A DNA stretch of 64,000 nt from Herbidospora solisilvae (GTDB lineage Bacteria > Actinomycetota > Actinomycetes > Streptosporangiales > Streptosporangiaceae): assembly GCF_009901565.1 (NCBI RefSeq), contig NZ_WXEW01000004.1, positions 1 through 64,000 on the forward strand, written 5' to 3'. The position numbers and the translations under genes were made by a program. This document shows, piece by piece, positions 27,639 through 36,162 of the stretch (positions within the stretch are counted from its first letter, which is position 1; every line of letters starts with the position of its first letter). Below the pieces are notes generated by a model. It was not told the DNA's origin, ran no database searches, and saw nothing but the letters and a program-made list of their open reading frames with translations.

Positions 27639-29192
27639 TCAGGCGGGCTGCCTTCGGCGCTCGTGCCGGCCGCCCCGGGGCTGCGGGGTGCCGCCGCCGC
27701 GCAGCGGCACCTCCTTGAGGAACAGCACCGCGACCACCCCGAGCACCGCCGCGGGCACCCCGACCAGGAACACGGTCTGCATCGCCTCCGTGTACGACTC
27801 CAGCACCGCCTTCACCACCTGCGGCGGCAGGCCGTGGATGGCCTCGGGGGTGCCGAGCTGGGGCGCGGCGGCGACGCCGCCGAGACGGGCGGCCAGTTCG
27901 TCCTTGACCCGGTTGGTGAGGATCGCGCCGAACGCCGCGACGCCGACCGCGCCGCCCAGGCTGCGGAAGAACGTGACGCCGGACGTGCTGACCGCCATGT
28001 CCTCGCGGGAGGCGGCGTTCTGCGCGGCCAGCACGAGCATCTGCATCGTCATGCCGAGCCCCGCGCCCATGATCGTGATGTACGCCCCGATCTCCACCGG
28101 CGTGGAGTCGACGTGCAGCCGCGACAGCAGGAACAGCCCGACCGCGACCAGCACCAGCCCGACGGCCGGGAACGCCTTCCACCGCCCGGTCGACGAGGCG
28201 ACCTTGCCGGAGACGATCGAGCTGAGGAACAGGCCGACCACCATCGGAAGGGTCATCAGGCCCGACTCCGTGGGCGACATGCCCTTCACGATCTGGAGGT
28301 ACTGCGGCAGGTAGATCATCGCGCCGAACAGGGCGACGCCGACCAGGAGCGAGGCGACGCTCGCCAGCACGAACGTGCGGTCGCCGAACAGCCGGGGCGG
28401 CAGGATCGGCGAGGTCGCCGCCCGTTCGGCCACGACCGCCGCCGCGACCAGGACCACCGTGACCGCGCCCAGGACGTAGGTCCACGCCGAGTTCCACTCG
28501 AACTCGTGGCCGCCGAACGACAGCAGCAGCATCAGGGCGGTCGCGCCGCCGGTCAGCGTGGTCGCGCCCCACCAGTCGATGCGGGCGTCGCGGCTCTCGT
28601 GGTCGAACCGGAGCACCCGCTGGACCACCGCGAAGGCCACGATCGCGAGCGGCACGCAGACGTAGAAGCACCAGCGCCAGCCCAGCCAGTCGGTGTCGAC
28701 GATGAACCCGCCGAGCAGCGGCCCGGCGACGGTCGAGAGGCCGAAGACCGCGCCGACGTAGCCGGAGTAACGCCCCCGCTCCCGGGGCGGCACGATGTCG
28801 CCCAGGATGACCTGGGTGAGGGCCGACAGGCCGCCCGTGCCGAGGCCCTGCACCGCGCGGGCCGCGATGAGCATGCCGATGTTCTGCGACAGCCCCGCCA
28901 CCACCGAGGCGGCCACGAACAGGCCGAGGGCGATCTGGAAGAGGCGCTTGCGGCCGAAGATGTCCGACAGCTTGCCCCAGAGCGGGGTGGACACGGTCAT
29001 CGTGAGGAGGGTCGCGCTGGCCACCCAGGAGAGCTGCTCCTGGCCGCCCAGGTCGCCGACGATCGTCGGGAGGGCGGTGCCGACGACCGACGTGGAGAGC
29101 ATCGAGGTCATCAGGGCGAGCAGCAGACCCGAGAGGATCTCCAGGACCTGGCGATGGCTGTAGGTGCGTTGTGGTGCGTCCAAGAGAGTCAA
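27639..29192 (-). CDS. MFS multidrug efflux transporter, DHA2 (EmrB/QacA) family
   Basis: Proton-driven exporter with about 14 membrane helices, 517 residues. Motif A appears as GKLSDIFGRKRLF, motif C-like LGGFIVDTDWLGWRWCFYV is in helix 5/6, and the C-terminus is basic. The reading frame is open to 29258, but its first codons are the promoter TTGACA. A TTG at 29192 preceded by a GGGGGG tract is a better start. A divergent TetR regulator shares the promoter region, so the pump is probably repressed until its substrate appears. Substrate unknown. Confidence 0.88.
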   Translation of the reverse strand: MTLLDAPQRTYSHRQVLEILSGLLLALMTSMLSTSVVGTALPTIVGDLGGQEQLSWVASATLLTMTVSTPLWGKLSDIFGRKRLFQIALGLFVAASVVAGLSQNIGMLIAARAVQGLGTGGLSALTQVILGDIVPPRERGRYSGYVGAVFGLSTVAGPLLGGFIVDTDWLGWRWCFYVCVPLAIVAFAVVQRVLRFDHESRDARIDWWGATTLTGGATALMLLLSFGGHEFEWNSAWTYVLGAVTVVLVAAAVVAERAATSPILPPRLFGDRTFVLASVASLLVGVALFGAMIYLPQYLQIVKGMSPTESGLMTLPMVVGLFLSSIVSGKVASSTGRWKAFPAVGLVLVAVGLFLLSRLHVDSTPVEIGAYITIMGAGLGMTMQMLVLAAQNAASREDMAVSTSGVTFFRSLGGAVGVAAFGAILTNRVKDELAARLGGVAAAPQLGTPEAIHGLPPQVVKAVLESYTEAMQTVFLVGVPAAVLGVVAVLFLKEVPLRGGGTPQPRGGRHERRRQPA

Positions 29193-29229
29193 AGCCGGCG
29201 TCCCCCCGTGTAAAGAATGCTCCTCAACA

Positions 29230-29271
29230 GAGTTAGTAGACGCTTGTTTACTTGTCAAACGCAGCTAATAT
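29230..29271. promoter_or_regulatory. Divergent promoters and candidate TetR operator between efflux gene and regulator
   Basis: Minus strand, for the efflux gene: TTGACA (29258-29253), 17 bp, TAACTC (29235-29230). Plus strand, for the regulator: TTGTTT (29244-29249), 16 bp, TAATAT (29266-29271). The -35 elements interleave. An imperfect inverted repeat CGCTTG-N9-CAAACG (29241-29261) covers both, with outer TTAG/CTAA arms, and is a good candidate site for the TetR dimer to shut off both genes. Confidence 0.65.
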
Positions 29272-29278
29272 TCGTCAG

Positions 29279-29827
29279 GTGACGAGAGATCGGGAGGCGA
29301 CCAGCCGGCGGATCCTGGAGGCCGCCCGCGACCTGTTCGCGGCCCACGGCTACGACCAGGTGACGATGCGCATGATCGCCGCCGAGGCCGGGGCCAACGT
29401 GGCCCTGGTGAACCGCTACTTCGGCACGAAGGCGGCCCTCTTCGCCGAGGCCCTCGCGACCGGCTCGACGATCGAGTCGGTGATCGCCGGAGACCCCGCC
29501 GGCCTCGCCGCCCGGCTGGCCCACCGCCTGGCGGTCCGCCTGCAGAGCGGCGCGACCGAGCCGGTCACGCGCATGGTCGACCGCGCCGGCACCAGCCCCG
29601 AGATCCAGGCCATCCTCCGCGCCCACGTCGAGGCCACCGTGGTCAAGCGCATCGCCGCCCAGCTCGACGGCCCCCAACCGGAACAGCGCGCCCTGCTGGC
29701 CGCCACGATGATCCTGGGCACCGGTTCGGTACGCCGCCTCTTCGGCCCCGGAGTGATCGAAGAGGTCGACGCCCACCAGGTCGAGGAACGTCTGCGGGAG
29801 ATGTTCGAGATCTGCCTCCGGCCCTGA
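29279..29827 (+). CDS. TetR family transcriptional repressor
   Basis: 182-residue regulator with an N-terminal helix-turn-helix (RRILEAARDLFAAHGYDQVT, then IAAEAGANVALVNRYFGTKAALF), typical of TetR. The C-terminal ligand domain is not conserved enough to name the inducer. The -10 element TAATAT ends 7 bp before the GTG at 29279, so the transcript is probably leaderless. An in-frame TTG at 29252 lies inside the promoter and is rejected. Divergent from the efflux gene, which it most likely controls together with itself. Confidence 0.9.
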   Translation: MTRDREATSRRILEAARDLFAAHGYDQVTMRMIAAEAGANVALVNRYFGTKAALFAEALATGSTIESVIAGDPAGLAARLAHRLAVRLQSGATEPVTRMVDRAGTSPEIQAILRAHVEATVVKRIAAQLDGPQPEQRALLAATMILGTGSVRRLFGPGVIEEVDAHQVEERLREMFEICLRP

Positions 29828-29856
29828 GCACCTCGGCACCACCGGCCCGGGCGGCC

Positions 29857-30402
29857 TCAGACCAGGTCGCTCGCCATCAACTCCCAGAAGGACCGCCCCC
29901 GGGCCGCGCCCGCCCGCCACGACGCGAGATGCCAGGCCTCCCACTCCCCGGCGGGGGTGACGACCAGGGGGTTGAGGAGGAGCAGCCCGTCCCAGCGGCC
30001 GATGAGAAGGGTGTGCGGCACGTATTCGTTGCGGACGAAGCCGTTCTGGTCCGGCCCGTAAACGAAATAGAGGTCGTCGGGCACGCTCGGGACCTTGTCG
30101 CCCTCCTGGGGACCCCAGATTTGGCACCACTCAGGTTCCAGATCGCGCAACCAGCCGACCCGCTCCGTCCGGAACAGGAAGTAATCGTCCTCGTCCGCGT
30201 CGCCGTAGCCGTCGGCGTAGAGGAGGAACGCGCGGTAGCTCGGCGGGAGCGGCAGGCCCAGCCGCTCTTCGAGGAGGCGCACCTCCGGCTCACCCGTGGC
30301 GGTGTGGAGACCGTGGTCGGGCGGAAGGGGAGGGCCGTCGGCTTCCGGGGATGGCGGGCCTTCCGCCGGGAAGACGCCGGACCACGCAAATGGAGAATCC
30401 AT
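29857..30402 (-). CDS. SMI1/KNR4 (SUKH) family protein
   Basis: 181-residue protein with the SUKH fold signature: VRLLEERLGLPLPPSYRAFLLYADGYG near residues 40-65, followed by FRTERVGWLRD and NEYVPHTLLIGRWDGLLLLNP. Members often act as immunity proteins against contact-dependent or secreted toxins, but many are stand-alone and of unknown role. No toxin gene is adjacent. ATG start at 30402, convergent with tetR. Confidence 0.8.
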   Translation of the reverse strand: MDSPFAWSGVFPAEGPPSPEADGPPLPPDHGLHTATGEPEVRLLEERLGLPLPPSYRAFLLYADGYGDADEDDYFLFRTERVGWLRDLEPEWCQIWGPQEGDKVPSVPDDLYFVYGPDQNGFVRNEYVPHTLLIGRWDGLLLLNPLVVTPAGEWEAWHLASWRAGAARGRSFWELMASDLV

Positions 30403-30482
30403 GGTCGGCGACCCTAAGCGGTGCCGCCGACATTTCCGCCCGCCCGAACGGACACGTCTTCCCCATTTGCGGGCGGCCGGGT

Positions 30483-31517
30483 TCAGCCCGCGAGTTCCTT
30501 CACCTTCTCGATCAGGCGCACGCGCTCCTCGTGGGTCGAGGCGATCGGGGTCACGTTGATCGTCGTGACGCCGCTCTCGCGCATCGCGGCCAGCCGGTCC
30601 CGGACGAAGCCCTCGCTGCCGATCAGGGACATCTTCTCCAGCAGCTCGTGGGGCACCCGGGCGGCGGCCTCGTCCTTCTTGCCGGCGAGGTAGAGGTCCT
30701 GGATCTCGGCGGCCTCCTTCTCGTAGCCGTAGCGGACGGCGAGGTCGTTGTAGAAGTTCTTGCCCTTGGCGCCCATGCCGCCGATGTAGAGCGCCGCCAT
30801 CGGGCGGCCGAACTCCAGGAAGCCGGCCACGTCGTCGCCGACGGCCAGGTGGGCGGTGGCGATGACGTCCAGGCCGCCCAGTTCGGGGGCTCGTCTGGCC
30901 GCGCCGGCCGCCAGGCTCGGGCCCCACACGTCGGCGGCCTTCTCCGGCATGTAGAAGATGGGCAGCCAGCCCTCGGCCAGTTCGGCGGCCAGTTCGACGT
31001 TCTTGGGGCCGATGGCGGCGATCACGATCGGGATGCGCTCGCGGACGGGGGCGTTGATCAGCTTCAGGGGCTTGCCGAGGCCGGTGCCGCCCTGGAGGGG
31101 CATCGTGTAGTGCTTGCCCTGGTATTCGAGGCGTTCGCGCTTCCACACCTTGCGGGCGATCTCGATGACCTCGCGGGTGCGGCCCAGCGGGGCCGAGTAG
31201 GGCACGCCGTGGAAGCCCTCGATCACCTGCGGGCCGGAGGCGCCCAGGCCCAGGGTGAACCGGCCGTCGGAGACGTAGTCGAGACCGGCCGCCGTCATGG
31301 CCAGCAGCGCGGGGGTGCGGGAGTAGACCGGGAGGATGCCGGAGGCGATCTCCAGGCGCTCGGTCCGGGCGGCGATGTACCCCATCTGGCTGACCGCGTC
31401 GAAGCTGTAGGCCTCGGCGACGAACACGATGTCGAGGCCGGCCTTCTCGTAGTCGGCCAGTTCGGCGACGGTCTCCTTGAAACCGCCGGAATAGCTCAGG
31501 GCCATCCCGATCCGCAT
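30483..31517 (-). CDS. LLM-class oxidoreductase, probably F420-dependent
   Basis: 344-residue TIM-barrel protein of the luciferase-like superfamily. It begins MRIGMALSYSGGFKETVAEL and has the SDGRFTLGLGASGPQVIEGFHG block typical of the actinomycete F420-dependent branch. Substrate unknown. The ATG is preceded by AGGAGG, 5 bp away. Divergent from the EEP-domain gene. The FMN-dependent SsuD further right belongs to the same superfamily but a different branch. Confidence 0.85.
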   Translation of the reverse strand: MRIGMALSYSGGFKETVAELADYEKAGLDIVFVAEAYSFDAVSQMGYIAARTERLEIASGILPVYSRTPALLAMTAAGLDYVSDGRFTLGLGASGPQVIEGFHGVPYSAPLGRTREVIEIARKVWKRERLEYQGKHYTMPLQGGTGLGKPLKLINAPVRERIPIVIAAIGPKNVELAAELAEGWLPIFYMPEKAADVWGPSLAAGAARRAPELGGLDVIATAHLAVGDDVAGFLEFGRPMAALYIGGMGAKGKNFYNDLAVRYGYEKEAAEIQDLYLAGKKDEAAARVPHELLEKMSLIGSEGFVRDRLAAMRESGVTTINVTPIASTHEERVRLIEKVKELAG

Positions 31518-31628
31518 AGATCCTCCTGGACCGAATGTTGTTCCGGTAGTACGGGATTCCGAGGGTACATGTCGGCTCACGCCCTCCGTATACGGGGAGC
31601 CGTACACTTTCCCGGCAGGGGAGGGATC

Positions 31629-32516
31629 TTGCTGGCTCGTGTGGTGTCGGTGTTCGCGATCGTGCTCGCCGCGATCCTGGCCGGGCATCGGCTGCTGCCC
31701 GAACTGGGCGGGGTGACGCCGGTCCTGGAGAGCGTGCTGCCCTGGCTCGGCGTGGTGATCGTCCCGCTGGTGGCGCTGGCGGCGGTGGCCCGGTCGCGGG
31801 GGGCGGTCGTGGCGTCGCTGACCCCGGCCGTGGTGTGGGGCGTGATGTTCGGGCCGAGCGTGCTGCGGCATCCGCCCGGCGGGAGCGGCGACTTCACCGT
31901 GGCGACGCTCAACGTCGGGGTCGCCAACGACCTGTCCGGCCAGGCGGTGCGGGCCGCGGCCGAGGGCCGTGACGTGGTGGCGGCGCAGGAGCTGACCCCG
32001 GGCGGCCCCGCCGCCAAGGAGCTCAGCCGCATCTTCCCCCACCGTTTCCAGGTCGGGACCGTCGGGTTGTGGAGCAGGTACCAGCTCGACGACGCCAAAC
32101 GGGTCGACGTGGGGCTCGGCTGGGCCAGGGCGCTGCGCGCCGTCGTCAAGGCCGAGAAAGGGGACGTGACCGTGTACGTCATGCACCTCGCCTCCGCCCG
32201 CCCCGGCGAGACCTCCTTCCGGGACAAGACCCTGAAGGAGGCCGGCGAGGTGATCGCCAAGGACAAGAGCCGCCGGCTCGTCCTGCTCGGCGACCTGAAC
32301 ACCGCCACGACCGACCGCGCCCGGGGCAACCTGGTGCCGCCGCTGCGCGACGCCCAGGAGGAGGCCGGCCAGGGCTTCGGCTTCACCTGGCCGTCGGGCT
32401 TCCCGATCACCCGGCCCGACCACATCCTCTACCGGGGCATGGAGGCCACCCTGGCGGAGGTCCGCGAGGCCGCCGGCAGCGACCACCGCGCGGCCGTCGC
32501 CGACCTGAGGTTCTAG
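31629..32516 (+). CDS. Membrane-anchored endonuclease/exonuclease/phosphatase family protein
   Basis: 295 residues: three membrane helices in the first 85 residues, then an extracytoplasmic EEP (DNase I-like) domain. Its motifs are VATLNVGVANDL, DVVAAQELTP (metal-binding glutamate), LLGDLNTATTD (catalytic Asp/Asn) and the final GSDHRAAVADLRF with the essential histidine. Substrate could be nucleic acid, a phospholipid or a phosphosugar. The TTG at 31629 is chosen because GGGAGG precedes it; an in-frame ATG 20 codons upstream lacks a site. The stop shares the CTAG palindrome with the convergent mobA-like gene. Confidence 0.85.
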   Translation: MLARVVSVFAIVLAAILAGHRLLPELGGVTPVLESVLPWLGVVIVPLVALAAVARSRGAVVASLTPAVVWGVMFGPSVLRHPPGGSGDFTVATLNVGVANDLSGQAVRAAAEGRDVVAAQELTPGGPAAKELSRIFPHRFQVGTVGLWSRYQLDDAKRVDVGLGWARALRAVVKAEKGDVTVYVMHLASARPGETSFRDKTLKEAGEVIAKDKSRRLVLLGDLNTATTDRARGNLVPPLRDAQEEAGQGFGFTWPSGFPITRPDHILYRGMEATLAEVREAAGSDHRAAVADLRF

Positions 32517-33067
32517 CCCGCCGGCAGGTCCCCCGGTTCGTCGACGTCCGCCGGGTCTCCCGCGTCGTCGCAGGGCACCTCGGTGACCAGCCCGGGGTGC
32601 CGCTTCAGATAGGGGCGCGCGCCCACGTCCCCCGCCAGCGAGGCCGCCACCTCGGCGATGTGGTCGCGGCCGATCAGCACGGGGTTGCGCTGCGCTCCCC
32701 CGTAGGTGGCGACGGCGAGTTCGGCCCCGGCCTGGAAGGCGGCGATGAGCCGTTCGACCGCCTCGGGCCGGATGAGCGGCTGGTCGACCAGGGCGACCAC
32801 CACCCCCGGCGCCTCCGGCGGGACCGCCTCCAGGCCGACGCGCAGCGAGGAGCCCATCCCGGTCGCCCAGTCGGGGTTCAGCACGGTCACCGCGCCCCGC
32901 ACCTGGGCGCACGCCGCCCCCAGCACGACGACCACCGGATGGCAGCCGCCCTCCTCCAGCAGCCGCACCCCCCGGTCGACCAGGCGTTCGCCCTCGTACT
33001 CGACCAGGGCCTTCGGGCGGCCGAACCGGCGGCCCGCCCCGGCGGCCAGCAGGATCCCGGCGATCAC
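32513..33067 (-). CDS. MobA-like nucleotidyltransferase (molybdenum cofactor cytidylyl/guanylyltransferase family)
   Basis: 184-residue NTP transferase that probably attaches CMP to molybdopterin for a molybdenum hydroxylase. It has the nucleotide loop LAAGAGRRFGRPKAL at the N-terminus, GMGSSLRVGLEA and the metal-binding VALVDQPLIRP. It resembles MocA/CoxF-type proteins more than MobA proper. GTG start overlaps the xdhC stop in GTGA. Last gene of a coxD-coxE-xdhC-mobA series. Confidence 0.85.
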   Translation of the reverse strand: MIAGILLAAGAGRRFGRPKALVEYEGERLVDRGVRLLEEGGCHPVVVVLGAACAQVRGAVTVLNPDWATGMGSSLRVGLEAVPPEAPGVVVALVDQPLIRPEAVERLIAAFQAGAELAVATYGGAQRNPVLIGRDHIAEVAASLAGDVGARPYLKRHPGLVTEVPCDDAGDPADVDEPGDLPAG

Positions 33068-34167
33068 GCGAGCTCGCCGTGGATGCGGCCCTCGGTGGTG
33101 GTCAGCGGGCGGCCCGAGCCCCCCCAGCGCAGCTGGATCAGCTCGGCGGCGATCGACACGGCCGTCTCCTCGGGGGTGCGGGCCCCCAGGTCCAGGCCGA
33201 TCGGGGAGCGCAGCCGGGCCAGCTCCGCCTCGGTCAGGCCGATCTCGCGCAGCCGGGCCATGCGGTCGTCGTGGGTGCGGCGCGAGCCCATCGCGCCCAC
33301 GTAGGCGGCGGGCGTGCGCAGCGCCACCTCCAGCAGCGGGACGTCGAACTTCGGGTCGTGGGTCAGCACGCAGATGACGGTGCGTTCGTCGACCGCCGCG
33401 TGGGACAGGTAGTCGTGCGGCCACTTCACCACGACCTCGTCGGCGTCGGGGAACCGCTTGGAGGTCGCGAAGACCGGCCGGGCGTCACAGACGACCACGT
33501 GGTAGCCGAGGAACTTGCCGACCCGGGCCACCGCCGCCGCGAAGTCGATCGCGCCGAACACCAGCATCCTCGGCGGCGGCGCGAACGACTGGACGAACAC
33601 CTGGAGGTCGTCGAGGCGGCGTTCGCCGCTGCGGCCGTAGCGCCGGACGCCGGTCGTGCCCTGGGCCAGCATGCCCCGGGCGTCGTCGTCGACGGCGGCG
33701 TCGAGCCGTGGCGAGCCGAGGGTGCCCGAGACGTGGTCGTCCCACACGACGCGCCGCGCGCCGATCCGGCCGGGGCCGGACAGTATGGTCGCCACCGCCA
33801 CCGGGACGCGCTTCTCGATCGACGCCGCGATCTCCCCCAGTTCGGGGTAGGCGTCTCTGGAGACCGGCTCGACGAAGACGTCGATGATGCCCCCGCAGGT
33901 CAGGCCCACGGCGAAGGCGTCGTCGTCGCTCACCCCGTACCGCTGGAGGACGGGTCTTCCGGAGGCGACGACCTCCTGGGCCAGTTCGTAGACGGCGCCC
34001 TCGACGCAGCCGCCCGACACGCTGCCGACCGCCTCGTCGCCGAGGACGGCCATGGCCGCGCCGGGCTGGCGTGGCGCGCTGCGGAAGGTGCCGACGACCG
34101 TGGCCAGGCCGAACACGCCCTGGTCGGCCGTCCACCAGCGGTTGACCTGCGAAAGGATGTCACGCAT
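33064..34167 (-). CDS. xdhC: XdhC/CoxI family molybdoenzyme maturation factor
   Basis: 367-residue factor that binds molybdenum cofactor, promotes its sulfuration and inserts it into xanthine-dehydrogenase or CO-dehydrogenase type enzymes. The N-terminal domain has AVGSVSGGCVEGAVYELA and the C-terminal Rossmann part has VFGAIDFAAAVARVGKFLG and PAAYVGAMGSRRTHDDR. Note that the usual glycine-rich GAGHV loop reads GAIDFA here. ATG start, overlapping coxE by 8 bp. Confidence 0.9.
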   Translation of the reverse strand: MRDILSQVNRWWTADQGVFGLATVVGTFRSAPRQPGAAMAVLGDEAVGSVSGGCVEGAVYELAQEVVASGRPVLQRYGVSDDDAFAVGLTCGGIIDVFVEPVSRDAYPELGEIAASIEKRVPVAVATILSGPGRIGARRVVWDDHVSGTLGSPRLDAAVDDDARGMLAQGTTGVRRYGRSGERRLDDLQVFVQSFAPPPRMLVFGAIDFAAAVARVGKFLGYHVVVCDARPVFATSKRFPDADEVVVKWPHDYLSHAAVDERTVICVLTHDPKFDVPLLEVALRTPAAYVGAMGSRRTHDDRMARLREIGLTEAELARLRSPIGLDLGARTPEETAVSIAAELIQLRWGGSGRPLTTTEGRIHGELA

Positions 34168-35248
34168 GTCCGGCTCTCCTTCCCGCGAGGAGCCGGGCCA
34201 GCTCCTCGTAGGCGGCCAGGCTGTGCCCGGCCACCAAGTCGTCGATGTGGGGCAGCGCCGCGCGCATCCCCCCGGTGAGCGGGCGGTACGCCGGATCCCC
34301 CTTATGGGGGTTAACCCAGATGACCCGGTGGGCCATCCGGCCCAGCCGCTCCATCTGCGCGCCGAGCAGGGACGGATCGCCGCGTTCCCATCCGTCGGAG
34401 GCGATCACCACGATCGCGCCCCGCGCGTCGGGCAGCCGCAGGAAGGCCCGCAGCTCCTCCCCCAGGCGGGTGCCGCCGCTCCAGTCGGGGATGGCGGCCG
34501 AGACCTGGTCCATGGCGCGGGCGGCGTCCCTGATCCGCAGTTCGGCGGTGAGCCGGGTCAGCCGGGTCCCGGCGGAGAAGACCTCGGTGGCGCGCGGCGC
34601 CGACCGGACCACCGCGTGCGCGACCCGCAGCAGGGTGTCGGCGTACGCCTTCATGGAGCCGCTGACGTCGATCAGCAGCACCACCCTGCGGGGTTTGCGC
34701 CGCCGGTCGCGGAACCGCAGCCGGGCCGGTTCGCCACCCCGTCTCATCGCCTCCCTGACGATGCGGCGGGGATCGAGGGAGCCGCGTTTTGAGGCGGTCA
34801 GGCGGCGGGTGGCGCGCGTCTCGCGGGCGGTGCGCATGAGCGCGAGCAGGCGGTTGATCTCGGCGCGCTCCTCGGGGGTGAGGGTGGCGACGTCGCGGGC
34901 GCGCAGGACTTCGAGGGTGCTGGCGGTGGCGGCGGTGGTCTGCTCGCCCCCGTCCTGGGGCGCGCCGTCGGGTGCGGCGAGGTATCGGGTGACCGTGACG
35001 GAAGACGGCACCGACCTCGGTGTCGCGCGGTCGTCGAAATAGGCCGCGAAACAGCGGTCGTATCTCGGGAGGTCGTCGGGGCCGGAACACAAAGTGAGCC
35101 GGCCGGCCCAATAGACGTCTTTCCTTTCTCCGGCGTCGAGATTCTCCAGGGCGGTCAGGAAACCCCGGGTCCGCTCGTGGTCGGCCGCCACTCCGGCGGC
35201 CCGCAGTGTACGGACGAATCCCACCATCAGCGGAACGACGTCAGGCAT
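34160..35248 (-). CDS. coxE: VWA domain protein, CoxE family
   Basis: 362-residue VWA protein. The MIDAS motif VLLIDVSGSMKAYAD lies near residue 190, with IVVIASDGWERGDP as the downstream element. In carboxydotrophs CoxE works with the MoxR-type ATPase CoxD to mature the Mo-Cu active site of CO dehydrogenase. Here it is next to such an ATPase and to xdhC, but no coxL/coxM/coxS genes are in the window. Overlaps the ATPase gene by 8 bp. Confidence 0.87.
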   Translation of the reverse strand: MPDVVPLMVGFVRTLRAAGVAADHERTRGFLTALENLDAGERKDVYWAGRLTLCSGPDDLPRYDRCFAAYFDDRATPRSVPSSVTVTRYLAAPDGAPQDGGEQTTAATASTLEVLRARDVATLTPEERAEINRLLALMRTARETRATRRLTASKRGSLDPRRIVREAMRRGGEPARLRFRDRRRKPRRVVLLIDVSGSMKAYADTLLRVAHAVVRSAPRATEVFSAGTRLTRLTAELRIRDAARAMDQVSAAIPDWSGGTRLGEELRAFLRLPDARGAIVVIASDGWERGDPSLLGAQMERLGRMAHRVIWVNPHKGDPAYRPLTGGMRAALPHIDDLVAGHSLAAYEELARLLAGRRAGHA

Positions 35249-36104
35249 CGAGAAGCCCGTCGCGAATGGCGGCCTGCTGGTCTTCGCGGTATTTCAGCGC
35301 GGCCCCCAGCGTCACGGCCGCCGTCTCCGGGTCGAGCCGTTTCGCCCCCAGCGTCAGCAGCGCCTCGGCCCAGTCGAGCGTCTCGGCGATGCCGGGCGGT
35401 TTCAGCAGGTCGGCGGCCCTCAGGCGGGCCGCCGCGCGGGCGACCTGCTCGGCGAGGGACGACGTACAGGACGGCAGACGGCGCAGCAGGATGGCGACCT
35501 CGCGGTCGAATCCCGGATGGTCGAGCCAGTGGTAGAGGCAGCGCCTTTTCAGGGCGTCGTGGACTTCGCGTGTGCGATTGGACGTCAGTACGACGAGCGG
35601 CGGCGCGGCGGCGCGAATGGTGCCCAGTTCCGGAATGGAGATGGTGAAATCCGAGAGCACCTCCAGGAGAAAGGCCTCGAATTCGTCGTCGGCCCGGTCG
35701 ATCTCGTCGACGAGAAGAACGGCGGGCTGCGATTCGATCGCCTGCAACAACGGCCGGGCGATCAGGAAACGGCGGTCGTAGATCTCGCCTTCGAGGGCCC
35801 GCAGGTCGGTGATCCCGGCGGCTTCCGCTGCTTTCAGGTGCAGGAGCTGGCGGGCGAAGTCCCAGTCGTAGAGGGCCTGGGCGGCGTCGAGGCCCTCGTA
35901 GCACTGCAGGCGGATCAGCGGGGCGCCGAGGACTGCGGCGAGGGTCTTGGCGAGTTCGGTCTTGCCGACTCCGGCCTCCCCTTCGAGGAACAGCGGCCGG
36001 CCCATGCGCAGGGCCAGGTAGGCGGCGGTCGCCAGGCCCGGGTCGGCCAGGTAGTCGCGCTGTTCGAGGAGGTCCCGCAGGGTCTCCGGGGAGTCGATTT
36101 CCAC
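35241..36104 (-). CDS. coxD: MoxR/CoxD-type AAA+ ATPase
   Basis: 287-residue AAA+ ATPase with Walker A EGEAGVGKTELAK near residue 40, Walker B AVLLVDEIDRADDEFEAFLLE and LTSNRTREVHDALKRRCLYHW (sensor 1 and arginine finger). The VWA partner is encoded downstream. The ELGTIRA and YHWLDHP features are typical of CoxD-type members. It starts with GTG at 36104; the plus-strand HD gene begins 58 bp away. Confidence 0.87.
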   Translation of the reverse strand: MEIDSPETLRDLLEQRDYLADPGLATAAYLALRMGRPLFLEGEAGVGKTELAKTLAAVLGAPLIRLQCYEGLDAAQALYDWDFARQLLHLKAAEAAGITDLRALEGEIYDRRFLIARPLLQAIESQPAVLLVDEIDRADDEFEAFLLEVLSDFTISIPELGTIRAAAPPLVVLTSNRTREVHDALKRRCLYHWLDHPGFDREVAILLRRLPSCTSSLAEQVARAAARLRAADLLKPPGIAETLDWAEALLTLGAKRLDPETAAVTLGAALKYREDQQAAIRDGLLDA

Positions 36105-36150
36105 CCGTCCAGGCTACTTCGGAGCGTGATCACATGACGATCGCCCTTGG

Positions 36151-36156
36151 TAGGTT
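36151..36156 (+). promoter_or_regulatory. Candidate -10 element TAGGTT, leaderless start of HD gene
   Basis: TAGGTT fits the TANNNT consensus and ends 6 bp before the GTG at 36163, so transcription would begin at or near the start codon. The -35 region is not conserved, which is common for leaderless actinomycete genes. Confidence 0.45.
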
Positions 36157-36162
36157 CGCGGG

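Noticed and set aside
29252-29278. Upstream in-frame TTG starts for tetR (29252) and for the efflux gene (29258)
   Set aside because: These codons are parts of the -35 elements TTGTCA/TTGACA and of the operator, so they cannot be translated from the mapped promoters.
29857-31146. 429-codon version of the SUKH-like gene
   Set aside because: The upstream half overlaps the LLM gene on the same strand in another frame and has no motif. The ATG at 30402 starts the conserved domain.
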